A stretch of DNA of 64,000 bases, taken from Acidobacteriota bacterium. Lineage in GTDB: Bacteria > Acidobacteriota > Thermoanaerobaculia > Multivoradales > Multivoraceae. A model generated the notes under the pieces. It saw only the letters and a list, made by a program, of their open reading frames with translations, was not told the origin of the DNA and made no database searches. Positions 17,895 to 25,623 of this stretch are shown here, one piece after another; the first letter of the stretch is position 1, and each line of letters opens with the position of its first letter. Made by a program: the position numbers and the translations under genes. The stretch is taken from assembly GCA_029263415.1 (NCBI GenBank), contig JAJCXN010000051.1:248001-312000 (forward strand). Reading direction: 5' to 3'.

Positions 17895-17984
17895 CTGACA
17901 GTGGCGGCCGCGGAGAGCACCTGCGGCGCTGGGAAGGAAGGGGCTTGCGCACCGCGTCGAACGGGCAGGCCTGCGATATCGTCA

Positions 17985-18205
17985 CCAAGTGCCGCCGCCT
18001 CTGCGGAGGGCACGTGAATCACCGCGAGCCGAAGCAAGGGAAGTGGAGTGAAACTCTCCCACCGCCCCGCGACTGTAACCGTGACGAACGCCGCACCGAG
18101 GTGGGCTACTTAAGCTCCCCTCGAGCCACTGTCTTTGAAGGCATCTTCAACGATGGGAAGGCGCGGCAAGTAGGACGATCGGGAGTCAGGAGACCTGGTC
18201 GGCTC
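17985..18205 (+). promoter_or_regulatory. Cobalamin riboswitch
   Basis: The conserved B12-box order is visible: AAGTGCCGCC at the 5' end (about 17986-17997), AAGGGAAGTGGAGTGAAACTC near 18035-18055, the core CCGCGACTGTAACCG near 18066-18080, GATGGGAAGGC near 18152-18162, and GGAGTCAGGAGACCTG at about 18183-18198. These are the hallmarks of the adenosylcobalamin-class aptamer. It directly precedes a BtuB-like receptor gene, whose expression it should switch off when B12 is plentiful. A GC-rich hairpin (about 18222-18240) between the aptamer and the ribosome binding site is the likely expression platform. Confidence 0.93.
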
Positions 18206-18221
18206 GTTCCACCTTTAGCGA

Positions 18222-18243
18222 CTTTCCCCGAAGGGGGGAAAAG
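18222..18243 (+). promoter_or_regulatory. Hairpin next to the btuB ribosome binding site
   Basis: TTTCCCC pairs with GGGG(GG)AAA across a short CGAA loop, and the purine-rich AAAAGGAG ribosome binding site follows immediately. The position between the B12 aptamer and the ATG at 18253 suits translational control by the riboswitch. The pairing choice is inferred. Confidence 0.45.
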
Positions 18244-18252
18244 GAGCCAGCC

Positions 18253-20151
18253 ATGACGTCCCCGTCATTCGGGCAATTGCCCGCGCCATCCTTTGCATGG
18301 CCACTCAGCCGTGCCTTATCGTTTGTAGCCAACTCGTTCTTTTGCGTTTCTGCTTTGTTCACCGGAACAAGCTCGCTCAGCGCCCAGCAACCGCTGCCGC
18401 TCGAAGACACCGTCACGGTCAGCGCCAACCGCCAACCGGCAAGCAAGGGCACCGTCGGCAGTTCGGTCACGGTGGTCGAGCGTGAAGAGATCGAGCGGCG
18501 TAACCCGCTCCTGATTGCAGACCTCCTGCGCACCATCCCCGGCGTTGAGATCACCCAGAGCGGCGGGCCCGGCCAGGTGGCGAGCCTCCGGGTCAGAGGT
18601 GGTACCGCAGCCCAGGTCCTAGTGCTGCTCGACGGCGTGCGCATCAACACCGTGACCAATGGCGATGTGGATTTTTCACACCTCGACGCCTCGACCCTCG
18701 AGCGCGTGGAGGTCCTCCGAGGGCCACAGGCTGCCTACGGCTCTGAAGCGATGTCCGGAGTGATCAGCTTGACCACCAAGCGAGGCACAGACGGACTCGG
18801 CGGGCAGCTCAAAGCTGAAGTGGGGTCCCGCGATCATCGCCGGGTGGAAGCAGGAGTCTCGGGCGGCAAAACAACGGGCGAACGACGTTTGCACTGGCGA
18901 GCCAACGCCAGCGACATCGAGACCGATGCGGTGTCGCAACTTTCTCCCGAACGCGGCGGTACCGAAAATGACCCCTATGAGAACCGCACTTACGCCGGAT
19001 CGATCGGCGGCGCCTGGTCAGCAGCCGGTGCTCAGCTACGTGTGCACGATTACCAAGGCAACATTTCGCTCGACGGGTTTGGTGTCGAAGACTTCAATGC
19101 AACGGCGTCGACGTCGGGGCGCACTGTTTCAGCGATCCTCGAAGCTCAACCCAGTGAGCGCTGGCTGCAAACGCTGCGACTGGCTCAGACCGAGACCGAC
19201 ATTCTTGGCGAAGACCCAGACACCTTCTTTAGCAACTACGCAATCGGCTCAGAAACTCTGCTCGCCGAAACGCAGGCCGACGTCGCCCTGAATCCCAGCC
19301 ACACACTTAACATCGGCCTGTCCCACGAAGAGCGCGACGGCTTCAATCGCAACAGTTTCGATGAGTCGGCAGAACTGCAGGCGGCCTACTTGCAGTACCA
19401 ATGGTCGAGCGGCAACAACCTGCACCTGACCGCCGGCGCGCGCTCAGACGAGCACTCGGTGTTCGGGAGTGAGACCAGCTACCGCGCGACCGGTAGCGCA
19501 GCGTTCGCTCAAGGCAAGACGCGCGTCCTTAGCAGCTACGGCACCGCCTTTCGCGCGCCCAATTTCAACGAGCTTTACTTCCCCTTCGCTGGTGATCCAA
19601 CGCTGCGCCCTGAAACCAGTACGGGCTGGGACGTGGGTCTGGTTCAGCGCCTGGGCGCGCGCACGACGCTCGACCTCTCGGTCTTCGACCTGCGTTTTGA
19701 CGACCTGATCCAGTTTGATCTCGACACCTTCCTCTTTGGCAACATCGCCGACGCGTCATCGTCCGGCGTCGAAGCGACCTTGCGCATCAGGCCGACGGCC
19801 GTAATCGAGCTGTCGTTCGCTCACACCTTCAACGACACCGAGGATCGCGCCACCGGCAAGGCGCTGGCGCGGCGGCCACGCCATCGCACTGTAGCGATCG
19901 CACAGTGGTCGCCGAGAAAGCGGATCAGCGCATCGATCGCGGCCTTCTCGGTCAGGGACCGGATCGACTCCAACGGACTAGAGATGGACAACTATGTGCG
20001 CGTCGATCTCAGCTTGCGCTATCGCGCGGCCGACTGGATCACGCCGTTCTTGCGCGCCGAGAGCCTGTTCGACGAAAGTTATGAAGAGGTCCCTGGGTTT
20101 ACCACTCCAGGAGCGACTGTGATGGCGGGAGTCTCGCTCCGCCCGTTCTGA
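18253..20151 (+). CDS. btuB: TonB-dependent vitamin B12 receptor (BtuB-like)
   Basis: 632 residues, ATG preceded by AGGAG. A long signal region ends near residue 44, followed by a TonB-box-like EDTVTVSA. The plug domain (about 55-170) has DLLRTIPGVEITQSGG, LRVRGG, LLDGVRIN and VEVLRGPQAAYGSEAMSGVI. The rest is a 22-strand-type barrel, with YGTAFRAPNFNELYFP and a C-terminal Phe. The cobalamin riboswitch directly upstream is the main reason to call it a corrinoid receptor rather than a siderophore receptor. No BtuCDF genes are in the window. Confidence 0.9.
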   Translation: MTSPSFGQLPAPSFAWPLSRALSFVANSFFCVSALFTGTSSLSAQQPLPLEDTVTVSANRQPASKGTVGSSVTVVEREEIERRNPLLIADLLRTIPGVEITQSGGPGQVASLRVRGGTAAQVLVLLDGVRINTVTNGDVDFSHLDASTLERVEVLRGPQAAYGSEAMSGVISLTTKRGTDGLGGQLKAEVGSRDHRRVEAGVSGGKTTGERRLHWRANASDIETDAVSQLSPERGGTENDPYENRTYAGSIGGAWSAAGAQLRVHDYQGNISLDGFGVEDFNATASTSGRTVSAILEAQPSERWLQTLRLAQTETDILGEDPDTFFSNYAIGSETLLAETQADVALNPSHTLNIGLSHEERDGFNRNSFDESAELQAAYLQYQWSSGNNLHLTAGARSDEHSVFGSETSYRATGSAAFAQGKTRVLSSYGTAFRAPNFNELYFPFAGDPTLRPETSTGWDVGLVQRLGARTTLDLSVFDLRFDDLIQFDLDTFLFGNIADASSSGVEATLRIRPTAVIELSFAHTFNDTEDRATGKALARRPRHRTVAIAQWSPRKRISASIAAFSVRDRIDSNGLEMDNYVRVDLSLRYRAADWITPFLRAESLFDESYEEVPGFTTPGATVMAGVSLRPF

Positions 20152-20294
20152 CGGTCGCCTGAGCAGCGGCGCCACGGGTTCGCGACTGCCCGCGCAGGCG
20201 GACACCCCGAGCCCGCACAGCCACAATTCGATACCGTGGCGCCGCACCCGTCAACTTTCGCCTGCAATCAACCGCCAGCCCAAGGAGTCCACCG

Positions 20295-20597
20295 ATGACC
20301 GTTCACTTTGTTGCCCACTTCACCGTCAACGACAAAGAGGGATACCACGTCTACGAGAAAGGGTTCTTCCCCATCCTCAAGGCGCACGGCGGGCGCTTCG
20401 TGACCTTTGACGACAACGTCACGGTGCTTGAGGGCGAGCGCGCGGACGGGCGCACGGTGATCATTGAGTTCGACAACGAGGAGGCATGCATGGGCTGGTG
20501 GAACTCGCCCGAGTACCAAGAGCTGGCCGAGCACCGCAAAGTGTCGACCACTAGTCATGCAATTTTTGTCGCCCATCCGATTCCGTCGCGGTCCTAG
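20295..20597 (+). CDS. DUF1330 family protein
   Basis: 100 residues, a ferredoxin-like alpha+beta fold typical of DUF1330 (dimeric alpha-beta barrel superfamily). Typical blocks: YHVYEKGFFPILKAHGGRFV, VLEGERADGRTVIIEFDNEE and WWNSPEYQELAEHRKVST. AAGGAG lies just upstream of the ATG. No catalytic function is established for the family. It follows btuB on the same strand after about 140 bases, but there is no sign that the riboswitch controls it. Confidence 0.85.
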   Translation: MTVHFVAHFTVNDKEGYHVYEKGFFPILKAHGGRFVTFDDNVTVLEGERADGRTVIIEFDNEEACMGWWNSPEYQELAEHRKVSTTSHAIFVAHPIPSRS

Positions 20598-20700
20598 CGG
20601 GATGACCGCGGCTTCCGCACAGCGCTAGCTGCTGGTCTAAACTCGCTACCCCAAGCACCCCACGAACTTCGCGCCGTCCTGTGTAGACACCGCCCAGTAA

Positions 20701-20738
20701 ACGCCGCTTCAACAGACGCCGCTTCAACAGACGCCGCT
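20701..20738 (+). repeat. 15-bp tandem repeat upstream of the symporter gene
   Basis: ACGCCGCTTCAACAG occurs twice in direct succession (20701-20715, 20716-20730), with a partial third copy (20731-20738). The repeat ends just before the AAGGAGA ribosome binding site of the gene at 20758. Confidence 0.8.
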
Positions 20739-20757
20739 CGCAAGGAGATTCCGCTTT

Positions 20758-22086
20758 ATGCCCTGGTACCGCAAACTGCATTGGCAGATCATCGCCGGAC
20801 TCATCCTTGGTATCGCCTATGGCCTAGTGGCCGCAGCTTCGGGGTGGGGCAAGTTCACCGACGACTGGGTCGCGCCGTTCGGCCAGGTTTTCTTGAATGC
20901 TCTGCAACTGATCGCCGTGCCATTGGTGCTGGGTTCGCTGGTGACCGGCGTTGCATCGCTGTCTGATCTCAGCAAGCTGTCGCGCATCGGCGGCAAGACG
21001 CTCGCGATCTACATCGGCACCACCGCTCTGGCCGTGACCATCGGCCTTTTGATCGTCAACGTCTTGCAACCCGGCAAGCGCGTGCCCGAACAAACCCGCA
21101 TCCAACTGCAAGAGCAGTTCAGCGACGACGCTGCTGCGCGCACGTCGGAGGCGAGCGTGGTTGAGGATCGCGGACCGCTGCAAATCTTGGTCGACATCGT
21201 GCCGTCGAACTTCTTTGCTTCGGCGTCCAGCAACCGCAACATGTTGCAAGTGGTCTTTGTGTCATTGATCCTAGGGGTCGGACTCCTGCAGCTGGCGCCT
21301 GACAAGTCGAAACCGCTGCTGGATGTCTTTGAAAGCTTGACCGCGCTGGTGATACGCCTGGTGGACCTGATCATGCTGATGGCGCCATTGGGGGTGTTCG
21401 CCTTAATGGCGCGCACCATCACCGGTCTAGCGGGGGATGATGTCGGACAGATCTTGGATCTGCTCGCAGCGCTCGGCTTCTATTGCATCGCGGTGATTCT
21501 GGGGCTTTTCTTGCACATGTCGATCACCTACTTCGGCTTGCTCAAGCTCTTTACCCCGTTGAAGATCGGCACCTTCTTGAAGGGGCTCGCTCCCGCACAG
21601 TTGGTTGCATTTTCCACCAGTTCAAGTGGCGCCACCCTGCCAGTGACCATGGAACGCTGTGAAGAAAAGCTCGGGGTTTCGGAGGAGGTCTCGAGTTTTG
21701 TACTGCCGCTGGGCGCGACCGTGAACATGGACGGTACCGCGCTCTATCAAGCGGTGGCCGCGGTCTTCATTGCGCAAACTCTGGGCATGGAGATCGGCCT
21801 CGGCGGCCAGCTCACCATCATCTTGACCGCAGTGCTTGCGTCGATTGGCACGGCCGCTGTACCCGGCGCTGGCATCATCATGTTGGTGATCATTCTGCAA
21901 TCGGTGGGCGTGCCCACCGCTGGGATCGCCTTGATCCTAGGAGTCGATCGCATCCTCGACATGCTGCGCACGGTGACCAACATCACCGGCGACGCCACGG
22001 TCGCGTGTGTGGTTGCTGCGAGCGAAGGCCAGCTGGGCGAACCCAACCTGAGCGAAGATGCGGACCGTATCCGTTCGCGCCGATAG
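20758..22086 (+). CDS. Dicarboxylate/amino acid:cation symporter (DAACS family)
   Basis: 442 residues, close to the usual size of GltP/DctA/GltPh proteins. Family motifs are all present: NALQLIAVPLVLGSLVTGVA, the serine-rich re-entrant hairpin FSTSSSGATLPVTM, LPLGATVNMDGTALYQ and, near the end, LGVDRILDMLRTVTNITGDATVACVVA, which holds the substrate-binding Asp/Thr/Asn cluster. It should import glutamate, aspartate or C4-dicarboxylates with Na+ or H+. There is a good ribosome binding site (AAGGAGA). Upstream lies a short tandem repeat; downstream, 15 bases on, is the dCMP deaminase gene. Confidence 0.95.
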   Translation: MPWYRKLHWQIIAGLILGIAYGLVAAASGWGKFTDDWVAPFGQVFLNALQLIAVPLVLGSLVTGVASLSDLSKLSRIGGKTLAIYIGTTALAVTIGLLIVNVLQPGKRVPEQTRIQLQEQFSDDAAARTSEASVVEDRGPLQILVDIVPSNFFASASSNRNMLQVVFVSLILGVGLLQLAPDKSKPLLDVFESLTALVIRLVDLIMLMAPLGVFALMARTITGLAGDDVGQILDLLAALGFYCIAVILGLFLHMSITYFGLLKLFTPLKIGTFLKGLAPAQLVAFSTSSSGATLPVTMERCEEKLGVSEEVSSFVLPLGATVNMDGTALYQAVAAVFIAQTLGMEIGLGGQLTIILTAVLASIGTAAVPGAGIIMLVIILQSVGVPTAGIALILGVDRILDMLRTVTNITGDATVACVVAASEGQLGEPNLSEDADRIRSRR

Positions 22087-22101
22087 CCGAACAGCCTCGC
22101 A

Positions 22102-22584
22102 GTGAAAGAGAAGCACATCAGCATCCGCATCGAGCAGTGCTTGACACTGTCGCGTGCGTCGAACTGCCCGCGTCGGAAGTTCGGCGCCATGCTGCTCGAC
22201 CCCGAGCGCAATGTGGTGTTGATGGATGGCTACAACGGTGGGCCGCGCGGGGGCGGCGAGCTGTGCGGCGGAGACACCTGTGTGCGCGACGACCGCGATA
22301 TCACTTCCGGGCAACGCATGGAGGTGGGATGCCATCACGCCGAGATGAACGTGGTGTGCAACTGCGCCGCCTCGGGCGTGCCCACCAAGGGCGCCTGGCT
22401 GCTCGTCACCGGCGAGCCGTGTGTCCTTTGCGCCAAGCTGATTCACCACGCGGGGATCGCAAAAGTGATTGTGGTCGGTGGTGGCTACGCGGGCGAGAAT
22501 GGGGTCGAATATCTGCGCGCTCACGACATCGCGGTCGACACCGTGGACGGCCCTCGTGACCAACGCTTGGTCGAGGTGGGGTAG
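22102..22584 (+). CDS. dCMP/cytidine deaminase family protein (ComEB-like)
   Basis: 160 residues from a GTG start. The zinc-dependent deaminase fold is marked by HHAEMNVVCNCA (zinc-binding His and catalytic Glu) and PCVLCAKLIHHAG (two zinc-binding Cys). The additional Cys-rich insert ELCGGDTCVRDDR before the HAE motif is typical of deoxycytidylate deaminases. The likely reaction is dCMP to dUMP, feeding thymidylate synthesis. It follows the symporter closely on the same strand, though a functional link is not obvious. Confidence 0.85.
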   Translation: MKEKHISIRIEQCLTLSRASNCPRRKFGAMLLDPERNVVLMDGYNGGPRGGGELCGGDTCVRDDRDITSGQRMEVGCHHAEMNVVCNCAASGVPTKGAWLLVTGEPCVLCAKLIHHAGIAKVIVVGGGYAGENGVEYLRAHDIAVDTVDGPRDQRLVEVG

Positions 22585-22696
22585 CGCTGTCGGTCTTTGC
22601 TCTCGCGGGCGCGACTGGAATATCTTTGCAGAACAGTGGTCCCTCCGATCGCCGATCTCGCCTTCGGCCTCTCGTCACCCCTGGACCATTGGGAAC

Positions 22697-23140
22697 ATGA
22701 CCGTAACTAGCGAGCACGCTGACCCCGAGTCGTCTCCAGCCGCGGAACCGAGCCTCGACGGTGCGATGAACGAGGATGGCATCGACCTCACGTTGATTCG
22801 TTGGTCCTTGTCGCTATCTCCACTCGAACGCCTAGAGGCTGCGCAGAGCTTGGTCGATTTGGCCTGGGCGGCGCGAAACAGCGGAACGCGCCAGCCCTTG
22901 AGCAAACTCGATTATCTCGCTTTGATGCGGCGGCTCACCGAGGCCAAGATCGAGTTCGCTGTGGTTGGTGGTGTGGCCTCGATTCTCAACGGAGCACCGG
23001 TCACAACGTTCGATTGGACCTTGTGTACCGAACGACAAAGGAGCGAATCACAAGAGCCGACCCTTGACCAACTGAGTCGTTTGTTCTTCGCCTCGCCGGC
23101 GGCTACTAGCGCACACTCAAGACAGTTCGCACTCAGCTGA
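22697..23140 (+). pseudogene. Decayed nucleotidyltransferase-type gene with a frameshift
   Basis: The frame from ATG 22697 reads like a standalone nucleotidyltransferase domain protein: IRWSLSLSPLERLEAAQSLVDLAWAAR, then FAVVGGVASILNGAPVTTFD. At that point the expected DxD continues in another frame: from 23014 the +1 frame reads LDLVYRTTKERITR and stops at 23067. Adding one T near 23012-23016 would rejoin the two as TTFDLDLVYRTTKE. The catalytic Asp pair is therefore broken and the C-terminal part is missing. The original frame runs on to a stop at 23140 as nonsense. Related proteins are usually MNT-like or toxin/antitoxin-associated. Confidence 0.7.
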
Positions 23141-23717
23141 GGCGCGGGAAGTAGCGCGGCACCCGCTGCTTGTAGGCAACGTACTCTGCGCCAAACCGCT
23201 GCTCAAGCTCGGGCTCTTCAAGCAACACGATGACGTGGATCAGTGGCACCGTCAGTATCGCGACAACGAAGGCGCCCACATAGTTCGAGAACAGCGCGTA
23301 GGCGAACACCGCCAGGACAACCTCGACATATCGCGGGTTGCGAACGCGTGCGTAGACGCCTTGGGTGAGCAAAACGCCTCCCCCGCCATCCGCTGCAACC
23401 TCCGGCACCCCAGTCAACGTCCTCGACTTCAAGTGCTTGCGCCGCAATGAACCCAGCGCGACGGCGGCCACCGCTAGGGTCACACCAGCGCTCACACCGG
23501 GCCAGGAGAGCCCAAGGTCGTGGCCGACCAGAAGATCGCGCAACAGAAACAGCGATGCCATGGTTAGGACCGAAATGGTGGTGACGATGATCATCGTCCA
23601 GCGCACGCCGAGGCGTCGCCAGGTATCGACAAACGGGTGGATCAGGAACCACCATAGGATGCCAGGCGGCATGCCGATGACGATGAGAACTGCGACCACA
23701 TACCTTGCTGTATCCAT
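23133..23717 (-). CDS. Isoprenylcysteine methyltransferase/PEMT-like membrane protein
   Basis: 194 residues from the ATG at 23717, preceded by AGGAGGG; the longer frame to 23804 lacks such a site. About five hydrophobic helices. The C-terminal half has the ICMT/PEMT signature: LLTQGVYARVRNPRYVEVVLAVFAYAL, then LLEEPELEQRFGAEYVAYKQRVPRYFP. This is the membrane-embedded SAM-binding region (RHPxY and EExxL-type motifs) of the superfamily. The substrate is unknown; bacterial members methylate lipids, isoprenoids or small molecules. It ends inside the 3' remnant of the pseudogene on the other strand. Confidence 0.8.
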   Translation of the reverse strand: MDTARYVVAVLIVIGMPPGILWWFLIHPFVDTWRRLGVRWTMIIVTTISVLTMASLFLLRDLLVGHDLGLSWPGVSAGVTLAVAAVALGSLRRKHLKSRTLTGVPEVAADGGGGVLLTQGVYARVRNPRYVEVVLAVFAYALFSNYVGAFVVAILTVPLIHVIVLLEEPELEQRFGAEYVAYKQRVPRYFPRLS

Positions 23718-24004
23718 CCGTGATCCCTCCTGAGCTGGCTCGGCGAAGACGAAACCCCCTCTATCACCTACTCTACGCTTCGCCGCGCGATGTCTCGTGT
23801 CCACCGAGTTCGCCCACTAACTGGCCGGTCGGTCAATAATGCGTTACACTGGTTGCACTCGCGCTTGCACAGCGTGTGCTTCGCGTGTGGAAACACCATG
23901 CGCCAGTCTTTCGTCAGTTTTTAGCACCCGGTTCCGCTGTTGATGACGCACTTAGAGTCACACCAACACTCTCACGGTGGCACCCACAACCCTCGGAGGC
24001 TTCA

Positions 24005-25360
24005 ATGCTCAAGAAAACACTCCTCGGATTCGCGCTCCTTGCGCTGGTTTCAACAGCCATCGGCGCGGCTCCGCCGAACACAACTAACACCGCAGACGCC
24101 GGCGCGGCCACCTGGGCCGATGACATCGCGCCGTTGCTCTACGAGAATTGCGTCACCTGCCATCGGCCTGGCCAAGTCGCGCCAATGTCGCTGCTGAGCT
24201 ACAACGAAGCCCGTCCGTGGGCCAAGTCAATCCGCAACGCGGTCAGCACCGGCACCATGCCGCCGTGGTTCGCCAATCCGGCCCATGGCGACTTCGTTGA
24301 AGACCCCCGCCTCACCGACAAGCAAATCGACGCGATCAATCGCTGGGTTGCTGCTGGTGCACCGGCTGGCGATCTCTCCAAGGCTCCTGAGGCCCCGAGC
24401 TTCGACTCAGAGTGGCGCATCGGCACGCCCGACCTAGTCTTGACCATGAAACCCTTCACCGTAACCGACGAGATGGAAGACCACTATGAGTGGATCAAGG
24501 TCGAGAACACGCTCGACCGCGATCGCTGGATCAAGGGTTTCGAAATCAAGCCGTCGTTCATGGCTGGCGCCCATCACAATCTGACCTACTTGGCGCCCGC
24601 CGAGTTCGGCATCGGTGACATCCAGGGTATCGGCCGGATGAAGATGGACTACATTGGTGGCTGGGCCCCGGGCGTGATGCCCGCTGAGTACGCCGAAGGC
24701 TACGGTCAGCTGATGCCCGCGAACAGCGCCGTGTTCTTCCAGATGCACTACCACAAGACCCCAGGCCCCGGCACCGGCGGCGTTGATCAGACCGCTGTGG
24801 CAATCCAGTTTCACGACGAAGAGCCTGAGAACAAGCTCACCACCATGTGGATCGTTGATCCGGTCTTGAACATCCCGCCAGGCGAGGCCAACTATCAGTC
24901 CGGCTCCGAGTACACCTTCCCGCATGAAGCGGTGGTGTTCGACTTCACCCCACACATGCATCTGCGTGGCAAGGCTATGAAGTTCACTGCGACCTATCCT
25001 GACGGCAAGGAAGATGTCTTGTTGGACGTACCCAACTACGACTTCAACTGGCAGCTCACCTACACCCCGAAAGAGCGGCTCGTCGTTCCGGCGGGCACCA
25101 AGATCGCGGTCGCGGCAGTGTTTGACAACTCCACCGAGAACGAGGCCAACCCTGACCCGAACCGAACCGTTACCTGGGGCGAGAAGACAACCGACGAAAT
25201 GATGATCGGCTTCATGCACTATAGCTATACGGATCGCGCCAACCAAGACGACATGGAAACCCATGCCGTGCCACCGAAGCTTAGGGAACAGATGGAGAAG
25301 ATGCGCGAACTACGTCGCAAGACCGATCCGCCTGCTAAGGAATCGGCTGGCGAACGCTAG
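24005..25360 (+). CDS. Secreted cytochrome c with copper monooxygenase-like domain
   Basis: 451 residues from the ATG at 24005 (GGAGG upstream). A signal peptide at about 1-21 is followed by a small c-type haem domain (CVTCH at about 49-53, MPPWFANP nearby). Then comes a long domain with His/Met clusters like those of copper type II ascorbate-dependent monooxygenases: AHHNLTY, FFQMHYHKT, FTPHMHLRGKA and MMIGFMHYSY. In the PHM/DBM fold, HH and HxH motifs and a late Met bind two coppers; the match is by pattern only. The haem domain could deliver electrons. It ends with a good terminator. The substrate is unknown. Confidence 0.75.
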   Translation: MLKKTLLGFALLALVSTAIGAAPPNTTNTADAGAATWADDIAPLLYENCVTCHRPGQVAPMSLLSYNEARPWAKSIRNAVSTGTMPPWFANPAHGDFVEDPRLTDKQIDAINRWVAAGAPAGDLSKAPEAPSFDSEWRIGTPDLVLTMKPFTVTDEMEDHYEWIKVENTLDRDRWIKGFEIKPSFMAGAHHNLTYLAPAEFGIGDIQGIGRMKMDYIGGWAPGVMPAEYAEGYGQLMPANSAVFFQMHYHKTPGPGTGGVDQTAVAIQFHDEEPENKLTTMWIVDPVLNIPPGEANYQSGSEYTFPHEAVVFDFTPHMHLRGKAMKFTATYPDGKEDVLLDVPNYDFNWQLTYTPKERLVVPAGTKIAVAAVFDNSTENEANPDPNRTVTWGEKTTDEMMIGFMHYSYTDRANQDDMETHAVPPKLREQMEKMRELRRKTDPPAKESAGER

Positions 25361-25401
25361 GCGCTCATCAGCGCATCGCCCCGGTTGTCGAGGGGCACAC
25401 A

Positions 25402-25432
25402 GAAAGGCCGGTCCTTAGGGGTCGGCCTTTTT
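25402..25432 (+). terminator. Rho-independent terminator after the cytochrome/copper protein gene
   Basis: AAAGGCCG (25403-25410) pairs with CGGCCTTT (25423-25430), with a 12-base loop and a T-run to 25432. Confidence 0.85.
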
Positions 25433-25623
25433 GCGTTCGGCCGAAGCAAACCTTTCCAAAACAATCGCGCGCTACGATCAGTCCTGCTCTTCACGGGGCC
25501 TCGGTTCCCTCGTGACCCCTCTGCAATGGTTGTGGCCCGCCCACTCTCATCTGCGCAACAACTTCGGTAACCTGTGCACAGCCCGCACCTGTCGAACCGC
25601 CTGAAGAATCCTGGAGAAGCACC

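Noticed and set aside
20701-20738. Possible CRISPR array
   Set aside because: Only two to three adjoining 15-bp copies without spacers, and no cas genes in the window.
22469-22696. Upstream extension of the nucleotidyltransferase relic into the dCMP deaminase gene
   Set aside because: The extension is in a different frame of a well-supported gene and does not look like protein; the ATG at 22697 fits the start of the conserved region.
24434-25264. 276-codon minus-strand frame inside the cytochrome/copper protein gene
   Set aside because: Antisense shadow without family motifs or ribosome binding site.
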